This document shows positions 21,864 through 34,085 of a stretch of 64,000 nucleotides of DNA, piece after piece. The stretch is from Acorus gramineus (Eukaryota; Streptophyta; Magnoliopsida; Acorales; Acoraceae), in NCBI GenBank assembly GCA_030737835.1, contig JAUJYN010000017.1:2542001-2606000 (forward strand). Direction: 5' to 3'. Below the pieces are notes generated by a model that saw only the letters and a list, made by a program, of their open reading frames with translations, made no database searches and was not told the origin of the DNA. How positions within the stretch are numbered: the stretch's first letter is position 1; every line of letters begins with the position of its first letter. Made by a program: the position numbers and the translations under genes.

Positions 21864-23872
21864 TGTTATATATGTGTCACTTTTAGCCTTTTGGTCACCT
21901 TTGGGACATTTCTGGCAGTTTTCCAATTTTTCTTTTTTTGATCGGAACCGCTAAAATTTTGGACTTTTAGCTATCTGCATGAGCTCGAGAACTCTGATTG
22001 AAAATCTAACTGCACATTATGAGTCCTGGTGCCATTTCGAGCCACTCACGAAAATTTCATCGAATTCTGGTAACGTTTTAGAAATTTGGCAGTTCCGAAT
22101 CGTATCCGGGTTTTGACCGATTTGGAATGTCAAAGGGAGACTTGACCAAGTCAAGGAGACTTGGACCAAGTCAAATTTGACCATTGACTTGGTGAAACCC
22201 TTTTGTTTTTTTGTGTGGTTGGGTTGACTCAAAATCAAGCCTCACCAACTTTTTTTTTTTTCATTAAGTGTGTGAGTGTGTGTGTGTGTGTGGCCCTATT
22301 AGTGGGCGTCCCCCTTCTTCCCCATCTCCATCTCCCTCTCACACACTCCATCACTCCCTCTTCTTGTTGTTCCAAATAGAGGTAGTAGAAGAAGAAGAAG
22401 AAGAAGAAGAAAACCCCAGAGAGGAGAAGTGAAGGTATGTGTGTGTGCTATCTTTGTATGGAGTTTGTTTTTGTTTTCCTTCTCTCTATCTCCCTCTCAT
22501 GCCTTCCCTCCCCACCTCTGTTTTCAGCCATCAAGGGCTTGTGAGTGGCTGAGAAGGTGGTGGTCTTGGTGGTGGCGGTTGTGGTGGTTTGGTGCGCAAA
22601 GGGCACCCGAGCTTTCCCCCTTTTTCCTTTCCCTCCTATTGGTAAGTTCTCCTCCTCCCTTAGCTTGTTTTAGATGATTGTTAGGGCTTTGAAGTGTTCA
22701 AGCATGCCTTGCATGGGTAGTAGGGGGTGTGGGAGAGCTGAGGAGGGTGTGGGAGGGGTTCGGGCGCGCGCGCGGGGCCATCCGCGCGCGTGCACGCACA
22801 GACGGGCGCGCTGGCGGGCGCGCGCGCGTATGCGCAGACGCGCGGGCGTGCGCTCAGGGTTCTGTGCGGGCGCGCGGTGCGCGCGAGGGCACGCAGGATG
22901 GACGCGCGGTGCGCGCGAGCGCGCGAGAGCCTGCACGCGCGCGCCGCGGCGCGTCTGGGCACTCGGGCAGGCATGCGGGCAGTGCGCCAGGGGTGTAGGG
23001 GCGCATGCGTGCGTGCGCATACGTGCGTGCGCGTGCGGGGGGCCATGCGTGTGGCTGTCCGAGGGTTCGGGTGGGTGTCGGGGCACTTGGACTCGGGTGC
23101 ATACGTGCGTGGTCGCATGCGTGCGAGTCCGTATGCATGCTTGTCCGAGTAATTTGGTATTTCTAGTAAATTTCATGTTTATTGTGTAGTTTACTCACCA
23201 TATTGAATGCCCCTGTCTTGCAGACCTTGGCGAACGGTCACACAACGACCCGGGTTTTGGTGAGTGGGTCAATCCAACCCAGTAGGGAGGCGTTCGATGC
23301 ACGTAGGCGTGCATTGCCCTCCCCTGGGGCACCATAATTGTATATTAACTTGTGCTAAATGAAAAACTATGTAATGCATGTTTTAATATGATGTAACCAT
23401 GCCATATTAGACATTGTATGCTAGGGATATACATCCATATATCATGTATAGAGGCCCATACATGCCTAGACACCATGTCCCATGCTTGGAAAGCCTTGAC
23501 CTACGCATGATTCCCATTTAGTTAATTTATTTAAATCAAATGTAGTTATATTGGTATAAGCATGCCTTAGAGAATATTATAACCTTGTTGTTATAATATA
23601 TGTTTCCCCGCATCTTAGTTATGTGCCGTGGAGGAATTCTTGAGAATTCATGACATTAGTAGTGTTAGAAATCGTTGTCGACGGATCCAAGAGGATCGTA
23701 TTCGTGTGGGTAGGCTGTTTTCTCCCCTTCGTTGTAGCATATTATGTCAGCTACATTATTGATTGTGTTGTCATTTTCGATGTTGTTTAGAGTATTTTAT
23801 TGATCTCTTGTATAGACTGCTGATATTATATATATTTGTCATGTATCGGGGACGGTCGCCCTGGGCGTGACA
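21864..23872 (+). mobile_element. Family S solo-LTR-like copy E, inserted in gypsy gag, internally deleted
   Basis: TGTTATATATG starts at 21864 and the copy ends GGGCGTGACA at 23872, with a perfect 5-bp duplication GTAGC (21859-21863 and 23873-23877). At 2009 bp it is about 1 kb shorter than D. The loss lies near 23737-23740, where the block after CTTCGTTG jumps to the 3' segment with the GTCAGC phrase. The deletion removes the GGGTGA modules and the last splice-like block. The first full block is 114 nt here rather than 103. Confidence 0.87.
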
Positions 23873-24502
23873 GTAGCGGCCTAGAAACTTCTCGCTTACA
23901 GCCGAGAAGTTTGACAAATGATCTACAAGGAGGGTGGAGAACCATTGCAGTGCTTCTCCTTCCAATGATTTTTGGAAGAGGAATACTAGTAGAGGTTGGT
24001 CATCTAGAAACGGTCGAGCGTCTACATAAAAGGCGGTCAAGTGAACGTCTGGGTCTCCACAACTGTTGTACCGGTGAAATTTTAGGATTTTGAATCCCTC
24101 TGGTAGGTGTACTGACGGGATCTGTCTCAGGTTGTGCAGAGACATGTGTTTGGGGGCAAAAGGGCCAGTCTCGGAGAGGATTCTCCAGATGGTTTCATCC
24201 AACATTTCTCCCATGGGAGAGCTGTTTAGTGGTCCCGGGTTGGAGGTGGTCTGGTAAGGGCTCGGGGTAGAAGCGGTTGGAAATATTGAATTCGCGGGGG
24301 AAGGTGGGGCAAAGGAAAAGGTGGGGGGAGAAAAGAGGCTTGGACTCGGATTTACCGAGAAGCCGGGTGTTGGTAGTGTATTGGGGGTGGGGCAAGCCTT
24401 GGGGGTCTTAACAGGAGTTTCCTGCTTCAAGGTCTTGGCCTGGTGATAGTTGGTGAGGTCATTGAACATATCCTCAACCGACTGATATCCTAGGGTAGCC
24501 AT
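23873..24502 (-). pseudogene. Gypsy gag N-terminal part
   Basis: The frame begins at ATG 24502 on the minus strand (MATLGYQSVEDMFNDL) and runs through a proline- and serine-rich stretch. It then reaches a gag core with ALQWFSTL and FLGRY, where copy E interrupts it at 23872. About 210 codons are gag; further codons into copy E are foreign. The position just after the leader and the 5' LTR fits a gag start. Confidence 0.75.
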
Positions 24503-24651
24503 TCTCTCCTCTAGGTGGCTAAGGAATTGGGCAGTTTGGTCTCCCTAGTTGTCTTTCTCCTCTACTATTTTCTCATGGGTGTAGGCCTCCATGGTGTGAA
24601 TATGGAAAAGCCTAGGTGTAAATGAATGCAAACTTTAAAGCAGTAAATAAA

Positions 24652-24800
24652 GCGGTAAAGGGGTGCGCAGCTGTGTGCGGCTTAAATCAGTAAAGAGGTG
24701 TGTAGCTGTGTGCGGCTTAAAGCAGTAAAGGGGTGCGCAGCTGTGTGCGGCTTAAAGCAGTAAAGGGTGCACAGCTGTGTGCGGCTTAAATCAGTAAAGG
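24652..24800 (-). repeat. Tandem repeat in gypsy leader
   Basis: Four imperfect copies of a unit of about 35 bp, each with CAGTAAAGGGGTGCGCAGC followed by TGTGTGCGGCTTAAA. They lie between the 5' LTR and the gag start, in the untranslated leader of the element. Confidence 0.8.
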
Positions 24801-25717
24801 ATGTTGTAATGTAAAGTAGAGGAGGGTCAGACTTGAGGGGTGGGAAAATCCTAGTTTTCCTAGAGGGGTGATGGCATTCTAGTCAGGTTATTGGAAGAAA
24901 GCAGAAGAGGATTACCTTTTGTTGTCTTTCACGAGGGAGGTCCCACCGTGATCACCAGGCTATCGGTGTCGGATTTCGGAAGGGGTTGGGGGTTGGATGT
25001 GCTCCGGGAAGCCTTCCTCCCTCTTCCGGTCCTTCAAGGTCTGCGTGTGTGGGGGTTCTTCGGAGGCTTGGATCCAGAGAGCTGCGCCTTGGCAGGCTCG
25101 GTCGGATTGTCTCTCGGAAAGGGGTGGTGGGGGTTGTTTTTGTTCGTTCCTTGCTGAGGCGGCCGTCAGGTCCTCAGGAGGATTCAGGGGTGGTTGTGAT
25201 CGCCACCTGTTTTTCTCAAAAAGCAAAAAATTTATGGGTGGATTTGATCGCCTTCGTGGGGGAGTTTGTGGGGTCTCCGCTCTGAGACACGGGCATGCCG
25301 TACACAAAGGTGAAGACAGGGATCCTCTTCTACTTCGGAAACTTGACTAAAAAAGGTTTGGGAATCAAGGGTGCTAGGGGAAGGGTCGTCTAGTGGGGTT
25401 TAGCCGCCTGGTGGGGGACGGCTAGTTATGGGTAGCCACCTGGTGCCTGGCTCTATTTGGGCAGAACCTGGGTAGGGTTTGGTTTGGGTGTTGGCAAAGG
25501 TTAAGCTAGGTTTAACCTGGGTTTTGGAGAGTGGATTTGGAGGATAATCTTGGTGTAGGAAATTGGACTTTTCTCTCAAAATAGAGCTCTCTCTCTAGGG
25601 GGAGCGGGGAAGGGGGGTATGGGTTTGGGAATGTGTATTGTTGTGGATGATTGGGAAGTATTTGATGATTGTTGATTCTTGATTATGGATGATGGATATG
25701 AATGCTTGGAGACCCCC

Positions 25718-25725
25718 TATTTATA
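25718..25725 (-). promoter_or_regulatory. TATA box of the gypsy LTR
   Basis: The minus strand reads TATAAATA about 540 bp inside the LTR start, followed by GGGGGTCTCC. The position between U3 and the leader fits the RNA polymerase II promoter of an LTR. Confidence 0.6.
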
Positions 25726-25829
25726 GTAAAAGAGGGGTAGGGGAATGTCCACTGGTCAATAGATCAAAATGGGTAATAAGGTGCTTGATTTGACCTTCCA
25801 TTAGATCTTTGTGGCCTGACAGTGTCTAG

Positions 25830-26112
25830 GTGAGGAGCAGCTAGTTGTAACTAGCCGCCCAGTGAGGGGCGGCTACTATCAAGTAGCCGCCCCCATCATG
25901 ACCTGCCAAATGTCCCATCTCTGACAAGCGGTGGCCTAGGTCGGCTACTGGGTTGAACCGGCTAAGATGGGGCGGCTAAAAGGGACAATCCGCCGCAATC
26001 ATGCTTGCTTTATGTCCCATCCAAGAAGGCGGTTTGGGGTCGATTTGGGGGGCGGCTAGTTAGAACTAGCCGCATAATATGGGGTGGCTACTCTCAAGTA
26101 GCCGCCCCTGTC
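25830..26112. repeat. Array of GGCGGCTA / TAGCCGCC hairpins in LTR U3
   Basis: At least four near-perfect short inverted repeats in under 300 bp, for example GGGGCGGCTACT with AGTAGCCGCCCC and GCGGCTAGTT with AACTAGCCGC. Loops are 4-8 bases. Similar motifs recur near 25397-25440 and at 1-172. Confidence 0.7.
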
Positions 26113-26396
26113 CAGGCTTTTAGATTTTTTTCTAAGTGTTGGACTTAGGGTTTCCCGTCTTGGTTTTTAAGGGAGTTTTCTATTAGATGTCCAAATGTGG
26201 TTGTTTCCAATATTACTTGAAGTAAATTTCTTTTCTTTGGATGGTCAAAATTAGGGTATCTACACTACTTAGCCTCTCCATCGATGCTCGAGATCACTAT
26301 GCCAGGATTTGTATCAACTGATCAGACGAGTAGCAAAGCAAACCTATCTGATAACCTGAATCAGGTGATTTTGTCCCCTCCATTATCTTATTTATT

Positions 26397-27620
26397 TTAA
26401 AATAATTTGGGGAAATTATTTAGAGGTCCCTGGGACACCTTTATAATAATAATAGGTCACTTGACCTTTTCTTGTTTTTTTTAGGTTTCTAAGTTAGTGG
26501 TGGTATTTTGTTTAGGTCCTTCCATCCAACTTTCATTCACTCTGGGTTTTTTTCTTCCTCTTTTACCTCTAAGTGAACATAATTTTCCTCTCTATCTTTT
26601 TCAACCTCTCTCTTTCTCTCCCAAACAACTCAATAAGCTGTGAGACCACCTCTACCAGCCCCCCATTGTGCCAATCTCGCCCCCAACGCCGAATGCGCCC
26701 CCCGACTTTTCCCGACGGTCTCCCGCATCCCCGTCGCGCCCCCACCCACCTCTCACAATCCCATCGGTGACCCCAACCCTATCCCACGACCCGTTCGCGA
26801 CCCCAACCCCCTCTCGCGACCCCGACCTTCCCCGAGCCCCGATCTCACCCCGAACCCGGATCAATTGGCTCTCCCTCCTGGAGGAACCTGTAATAGGTAT
26901 AAGAGTGTATACAATGCGCGTAACAGTATACTTAGTGTAACACACACAACCTATAACAGGTATAACAGTGTACATATTAGGAATAACAATGTACACAGTG
27001 TAACACATAACCAAATATGAACATGTAAGACGTATAACAATGTACACACTTCACATACCCGTTTACGCAGTGTAACACACACAACCTAATATAAATCTGA
27101 TAAACATCCCATAAAAAAAACATACATTGGTGCCTCCAGGAGAAAGAGCCAACTGATCCGTGTCCGGGGTGAGATCGGGGCTCAGGGGAGGTCGGGGTCG
27201 CAAAAGGGTGTTGAGGTCGTGGACGAGATCACGGGATGGGGGGTCGGGGTCACCGATGGGTTGCGAGAGGTGGGTGAGGGGCATGATAGGGACACGGGAG
27301 ACGGTCAGGAGAGGTCAGGGGGCGCGATTCGGGTTGGGGGCGAGATCGGTGCAATGGGGGCTAGTAGAGGTGGTCTCATAGCTTATTGAGTTGTTTGGGG
27401 GAGAAAGAGAGATGTTGGGGGACATAGAGAGACAAATCATGTTCACTTAGGGGTAAAAGAGGGAGAAAAAAACTAGAGTGGATGGAAGTTGGATGAAAGG
27501 ATGTGAAAAAAATACCACCACTAACTTAGGGACCTAAAGAAAACAAGAAAAAGTAAAGGGACCTATGTTATTACAGAGGTGTCCCCAGAGACCTTTAATT
27601 AATTTCTCAAATAATTTTGA
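26397..27620. mobile_element. Foldback / long terminal-inverted-repeat element
   Basis: The left arm (26397-26890) is matched by the right arm (27122-27620) in reverse complement, about 490 bp each. For example GGTCACTTGACC.. to CTCCTGGAGG on the left mirrors CCTCCAGGAG.. to GGGACCTATG on the right. The spacer of about 230 bp is AT-rich with repeated TATAACAGTGTACA-type words. No transposase is encoded. Mutator-like MITEs and foldback elements have this form. Exact ends and a target duplication could not be fixed. Confidence 0.75.
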
Positions 27621-30220
27621 TTTTGAATATATATATATATATACACACACACAAACACATCCACGTATACAATTTTGTAACCAAGTCATAATAACTAACA
27701 TACATGACACATCCTCCCATTTCATGATTTCCATTTTTTTTTATTGGTAAAAAAACATTTCAGATTTCCATTTGAACCACTCCAATCTGTTTCACATTTT
27801 TATCCAACAATGTAAAGCCAATTAAATCAAAATTCAAGGGTTCATCCATGTTGATTAATGGTCAAGATGATAAGTAAACCCAAAATAATAGGAAACTAAA
27901 ATCAATGAGAACAACAAAATAAAAAATAAGAACCTCATTTAAACCATAATAGAGAAAAGGACGACATGCTCGTGAAATCTGTAATTGCGTTGTTGAAAGT
28001 TGAAACAATGACAGCAGGATGATTTCTAGATGCAGTGCATGAAAAATGGACTTCTTTATTTTCAGTTCTAAAAAAAAAAAAAAAAAGGGATAGAAGGGTG
28101 AGAAAAAAAAAATTGATACAGAAGGATTGAAAAATAATGGGATAATGTTACATCCAGTTCATTTTCCAACCCTAAACCCAGTCTACAAGTGTTTTAAATT
28201 TTTTTAAAATAGCATACATCATCTAATGAGCTACATGTTTTTATAAAAAAATGAAATATATACTCCAATAAATTGTATGGATGCATTTATAGAAAATATG
28301 AAAAAAAAATTATCGAAACATATATCTCACTAAAGTGAGTATATGCTCTAATAATTTTCTATCGATGCATATAAGACTAGAAGTGGCGCTAGAATAAAAA
28401 CTGTGTGAAATAGCACTCAAAATAATATTGGTTTTCTCCATATCATGAGGAGGTGGTCCGATATAGTTTGACAATTATGAGTTTTATATTATAAATAGAA
28501 ATATGATATGTTCAACCCTATTTGGCATTTGCAGCCAATTAGTTTGCAATCCACATTTTTTTTAAGTACGTATATTTAGTTAATGAATTATATTCTTTTA
28601 TGAAAATAATGTACATAATCATACGAATTGAATACATATATCTGTATATTTTTCCACAATGTAGTAATATATTATATTAGATGATTTTATACACTACGTT
28701 ATTAGTGTCGTGGAGACTACAAAAAGGCTTGTAAAATGGACTGAGTAAATTAATTCATTAGCTCCCAAATATAACATAATATGTTACATATGCATCAGCA
28801 CTAGATTAAGAAGTATACATTTTGATATTCTTTACATAATTTTTCATGTCTAATAATCATTATTATTTAGACCTAATTATAAGTAACACATCGGTTAGTG
28901 AAAACTTGAAACAAAAAAAAGAGTTAATTTCATTATACTCCATATCATCTAATTACATTTTTAGTGGAGGTAAATTATTGTATTTTCTCCCTTTTTATTT
29001 ATCAATTAATGGTTACTAACCCTTCCTCTATACCAAATTTTTATATTAAACAACTAATCAGCATGGTGACAATATAAACAAATTAAAATGTGGTGACAGT
29101 TGTTATAATAGTCTCAAGTCAAAGTCCTTATTTTATCAGACAATTCTTATAATAGTGTCAAGTCAATAATATATAGAACAGTAGAACAACATGGTGACAA
29201 TATATGCTCAAGAAAATAAGAGAGAGATTACAAATGCATGAAAGCTTCGTCCTCACTAGTCATCGTTGAATCCATATTGAATATAACTCAATAATTAGTT
29301 TATTAAATACATTAAGATGTTATGTAAAAGATGTACATTTCTTCATCATAATGTATATATATAGTTGAGTTATTTTTTATATAATTGACCAGTCAAAGAT
29401 CTCAAGCCTTGTTCGGAACGCTAATATTGTTGAATTATATATCGATAGATGGTACACAATCTCTTTCGTATAAGATGCAACTGTATCATTTTGGTAGCAT
29501 GAAGATCAACGTCCTCCTAATTAATATTCATCATTTGTTTGGTCTTCCCATTTAATGCATTCTAGAGCTTTTGTTGAATGAATATATCTCTACTTGAACA
29601 TGTCATAGCCAGTTAATCTTTTCGTTGAACTTTTCAACAACAAACCTCAATTTGGAGCCACTGAATTAAAAAAAAAAAAAAAAAAATCTCAATCCAATTA
29701 GAAAACCCTAGATGTGAGAGAGGGAGAATATCTAGATCTAATCACTAAGCCCCTGTTTGGGTGACGAAATAATCCATTATAGAATAGATAACTATTTCAA
29801 TATAGATAAAGAATAAGTCTCTTTTTTTTGTTGTGTTTTAGTTATTCTTATTGATAAATGTAATGATAAATTTTTTGTTATTTGGTTGATAATGAATAAA
29901 TTGTGAATAAGTGAATAAGATGTGAATATGGATTTATAAAATGTGAAAAATTGATTTGACATGTGGGTCTCCTAATTTAATAAATGTGATGACATATGAT
30001 TTGACATATAGCCTTTTTTTATTTCAGTTAAATAGATTAGGTAGAATAACAAAATTTGAGGGAGACCTAGAATATCAATTATGGCAAAAGTTATAACTCC
30101 TATTCCTTGCAAACTCCTCTTTTTTTTTCTTATTCTCCTCTATTCCTACCCTATTCTCCCATCCAAATATAGACAATTTAGAAAGAAAAAAAAGTTTCTA
30201 GCTGAAAACAATTTGTAGTA
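27621..30220. other. AT-rich intergenic DNA, no gene seen
   Basis: About 2.6 kb of AT-rich DNA with many A and T runs, a (TA)n(CA)n microsatellite at about 27628-27652, and no open frame with a recognisable product. A possible MITE is listed separately at its right end. Confidence 0.6.
29750..30173. mobile_element. Possible MITE
   Basis: The left end CCCTGTTTGGGTGACG is roughly mirrored by the right end CTCCCATCCAAATATAGAC in reverse complement. Length (about 420 bp), AT richness and lack of coding fit a MITE. The target duplication is not clear. Confidence 0.35.
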
Positions 30221-30390
30221 GTTATAGCTAGGGGTGGTAAACGAGCCGAACGAGCCGAGCTTTGACATGTTCAAGCTCAGCTCATTTATAAACGAGTCGA
30301 GCCGAGCCGAGCTCACGAACCTCAACGAACCTAGTATTCTTCTTCATTTTAGGGTTTTTAGGGGTTGAAAACAAAATTTTAGCCTAAATG

Positions 30391-30798
30391 TGTTGCGGAA
30401 AACCTCCCCAAATAGATCTAGGTTTGAGGGTTTGAGAGAGAAGACGAACAAATCAAACACACACAAAAGATAAGGAATTTACATGGTTCAGCAAATTGCC
30501 TACATCCACGGGCGGCGGCGGTAATGATTTTATTGAGAAGAATTGTCTATGTGTCTCATAATATTTTGTTTTCCTCAATAACATATATAAAGGAAACAAA
30601 TAGCCTAAAGAGGAAACAAATAAATTTAGAAATAAACAGATTTAGTGATCTCAAGAATCTTAGAGACAAATTTCTCAATATCTAGAATCTTAGAAATATA
30701 TTTTGCAATCTCTAAATATATTTCGTAATCTCTAAATATATTTCTCAATTTCTAAATATATTTCCACCATGATTCAACTTTGGGCCATAGAAACTACA
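30391..30798 (-). repeat. Copia 3' LTR
   Basis: TG...CA bounded, 408 bp, beginning TGTTGCGGAAAACC and ending AACTACA on the plus strand. The adjoining purine-rich tract on the minus strand (AGGTGGAGATT, about 30799-30809) is the expected polypurine primer site for plus-strand DNA synthesis. Confidence 0.85.
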
Positions 30799-30881
30799 AA
30801 TCTCCACCTGGCACTAAGTTTCAAAGTCATACTCAGCTTCCTCTTTCACGTCATCTCCTCATCACCGTCGCCACCACCTGC

Positions 30882-33800
30882 TCATCCGTGTAGAACATTG
30901 ATCAAGTTCAAGCAATGCTCGAACTTGACCCCTAGAACCGCCTTAGTCATCATATCAGCTGGATTGTCCTTTGTACTAACCTTTTTCAAAGAAATAACTC
31001 CACGTACAAAGTGATATCGTATGTCAATGTGTTTGGTGCGAGCATGGTGTACCGGGTTTTTTGCTAAATGAATAACACTTTGACTGTCATAGTAGACGTC
31101 AACAATCTCTTGAGAGATACCCAAATCACCAACTAGGCCTCGTAACCACAAAGCCTCCTTCACCGCCTCTATCACAGCCATGTAATTTGCCTCCGTAATA
31201 GAAAGCGCAATTGTAGGCTGCAACATAGATCTCCAGCTCACCGGTCCTCCCGATAGTGTAAACACATATCCTGTCATTGACTGTCGCTTGTCCAAATCAC
31301 CTGCATAGTCCGTATCCGCATATCCACTGATTTGAAATCCACTAGTCCTGCGAAACTCCAGTCTTACATCCAAGGTACCTCGAATATACCTCATGATCCA
31401 TTTCACTGCCTGCCAATGCTCCTTTCTAGGATTCACCATGTATTTACTCACCACACTGACTGCCTGTGAAATATCGGGCTGAGTGTATACCATTGCATAC
31501 ATCAGGCTACCAATGACACTCGCATAAGGAACATGATTCATGTACTCACGCTCCTCATCTGTCGATGGAGACATATTGCCTGAGAGACGAAAGTGAGCAG
31601 CCAGTGGTGTGCTTACCGCCTTAGATGTTTTCATACCGTATCTTGAAAGAACTTTATCAAGATAACTCTTCTATGCTAAGCGTAACTGGCCTTTCTGTCT
31701 CTCCCTATGTATCTCCATCCTTAGGATCATTCTTGCAGAACCAAGATCCTTCATCTCAAACTCCTGACTGAGTTGAGACTTCAGCTTGTTGATCTCCACC
31801 ATGCTCGAAGCAGCAATGAGCATATCATAAACATATAAGAACAAATAAATGAATGAACCAACCTCAAGTCTTCTGAAGTAGACGAAGCTGTCGTACTCGC
31901 TCCTTGTGTATCCTTGGTTCATCATAAACGTGTCAAACCTCTTGTACCACTGCCTTGGTGATTGCTTCAGTCCGTACAATGACTTCTTCAGTTTGCACAC
32001 TAGGTTCTCCTTTCCAGCAACTGTAAACCCCTCGGGCTGACTCATGAAGATTTCCTCATCCAGATCACCGTGTAGAAACGCCGTTTTGACATCGAGTTGC
32101 TCAAGCTCCAAGTCAAACTGTACTACAATACCTAACAAAACACGGATGGAAGTATGTTTAACAACAGGTGAAAATACCTCATTGTAGTCTATCCCTTCCT
32201 TTTGAGCATAGCCCTTGGCTACCAACCGCGCCTTGTACCTTGTGCCACTACACTCTGGAGAGCCTTCCTTCTTCTTGTACACCCACTTGCACCCTATGGC
32301 TCGCTTCCCCTTGGGTAGTTCTGCAAGTACCCAAGTCTGGTTCTTGTGAAGAGACTCCATCTCCTCTTCCATGGCTGTCTTCCATTCCCTGCAAAAGGAA
32401 TCTTTTGCTGCTTCTCTGAATGAAGACGGTTCATCACCATCGATGGTTAGTGCATATGCCACCATGTCCTCGAACCCATATCGAACCGGTGCCCGGTGTG
32501 TCCTTCTGGATCTGCCTTCCACTAAGGACTGCTGCTGTGGTTGTTGCTGTTCCTGAACCTCTTCGTCGACCTCCGCTGACGGACTTGTGGGAGTTTCCAA
32601 CTCAACCTCAATAGCATCATCCATCATCCCTCCTAGAGAATTACTCTGCTTACTAGAAGTTTGTAAAGCAGACTCGTCGAATGTAACATCTCTGCTGATC
32701 ACGAGCTTGCGTTCCTCAGGACACCATAGTCGGTATCCCTTAACGCCCTCTGCGTAGCCCAAGAAGATTGACTTCTTTGCCCTTGGATCAATCTTACTTT
32801 CTCTGATGTGAAAGTAAGAGGGACATCCAAAGACCCTCAACGCACTGTAATCTGCAGGCTTCCCCGACCACTTCTCAATAGGAGTCTTGCACTCTATAGC
32901 TGTCGATGGAGATCTATTCACAAGATAGCATGCCGTGTTGACCGCTTCAGCCCAAAGCTCTCTACCCAAACCTGCGTTGGATAACATGCATCTTGCCCTT
33001 TCAAGTAGGGTCCTATTCATCCGCTCTGCCACTCCATTCTGTTGGGGTGTGTTCTTCACCGTGAAATGTCTAGCGATACCGTTGACCTTACAAAACTCCA
33101 AGAAAGGTCCATACGTGTATTCTCCACCATTGTCGGTCCTCAACCGCCTGACCTTCCTTCCCGTTTGATTTTCCAACAACGCCTTCCACTTCTTGAAGAT
33201 CTCAAACACCTCATCCTTACCCTTCATCATATAAATCCATACATAACGAGAATAATCATCAATAAAAGTGACAAAGTACCTTGCTCCGCCTTTCGATGGA
33301 ACCTTCGATGGACCCCATACATCCGAATGGATGTAATCTAGAGTGCCCTTGGCCGTGTGAATTGATGTGCTGAATTTGACTCTACATTGCTTGCCGAAGA
33401 CGCAATGTTCACAAAAGTCAATCTTTCCAGCCTTCACACCCTTCAACAAGCCTTGCTTGCTTAGCTCCGACATCCCTCTCTCGCTCATATGCCCAAGGCG
33501 CATATGCCACAACTGTGTAAGCGAGAGGCCACTGTCGCTTGATGTAGACACCGCAGCTCCACCAGTCACAGTACTCCCCGAGAGAATATATAAGTTGTCA
33601 ACCCGGTTGGCTTTCATCACCACCAAGGCGCCACGAACCACCTTCAGGACTCCATCATAGGCTGAGAATTTATACCCATTAGAGTCCAAGGTGCCAAGGG
33701 AAATAAGGTTCTTCTTCAGCTCTGGAACATGCCGCACCTCTGTCAATGTTCTCACGACCCCATCATGCATCTTCACCTTGATCGAACCCCTGCCGACTGT

Positions 33801-34085
33801 TTTACAGGCCATGTTGTTGCCCATCAAAACAGAACCACCATCGACCTCCTGGTAAGAGACGAACCAGTCCCGATTGGGACACATGTGGTAGGAGCACCCC
33901 GAGTCTAGGATCCACGCATATTTGGACTGTGTTTCAGAAACAACTGACAAGACGTTCTCCGCATCATCAGAACCAGATTCAGCTATACTAGCCTCCTCAA
34001 TTACCTTTCCTTTGTTGTCCCGATTTAATTCAAGACAATTCTTTCTCATGTGCCCTTTCTTCTTACACTTATAACACCTGATCTC
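30882..34085 (-). pseudogene. Copia pol polyprotein (protease, integrase, RT, RNase H), broken
   Basis: The long frame 34049-31671 (792 codons) begins inside the CCHC zinc knuckle. It contains the protease site [12 protein letters not shown] (near residue 50) and the integrase zinc region [19 protein letters not shown]. It then holds the integrase core with SDVWGPS and RTDNGGEY, and the RT with [11 protein letters not shown] and [15 protein letters not shown]. The RT catalytic box reads YVYDML where copia elements have YVDDM, so a catalytic aspartate is replaced by tyrosine. A TAG near 31670 separates this from the RT end and RNase H (31634-30882; SALWLRGL-type and KHIDIRYHFVR motifs). A TGA near 34085 breaks the frame just before the zinc knuckle. 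The element cannot make an active polyprotein. Confidence 0.88.

Larger units (their letters stand above)
14084..26264 (-). mobile_element. Ty3/gypsy retrotransposon, Tat-type, degraded and interrupted
   Basis: On the minus strand the order is 5' LTR (right end 26264, starting TGTAGATACCC), leader, gag, protease, reverse transcriptase, RNase H and a second RNase H that is cut off at about 14085. A second, archaeal-type RNase H after the first is typical of the Tat lineage in plants. Copies D and E of family S are inserted in gag. Integrase and the 3' LTR are not found, because the element is fused to copy F at its 3' side. Several in-frame stops show it is dead. Confidence 0.8.
24960..26264 (-). 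repeat. 5' LTR of the gypsy element
   Basis: The right boundary is clear: on the minus strand the LTR starts TGTAGATACCCTAATTTTG at 26264. The left boundary is approximate, because the primer-binding site could not be identified with confidence. The LTR contains a TATA box at 25718-25725 and a series of GGCGGCTAG hairpins in U3. The right flank begins CTACT (26265-26269), the expected target duplication, but its partner is not in view. Confidence 0.6.

Noticed and set aside
24652..24800. CRISPR-like repeat array
   Set aside because: Head-to-tail units with no unique spacers, in a plant retrotransposon leader.
24960..25350. Overlapping open frames of about 100 codons in the gypsy LTR
   Set aside because: They lie in the R-U5 part of an LTR on both strands and lack any domain.
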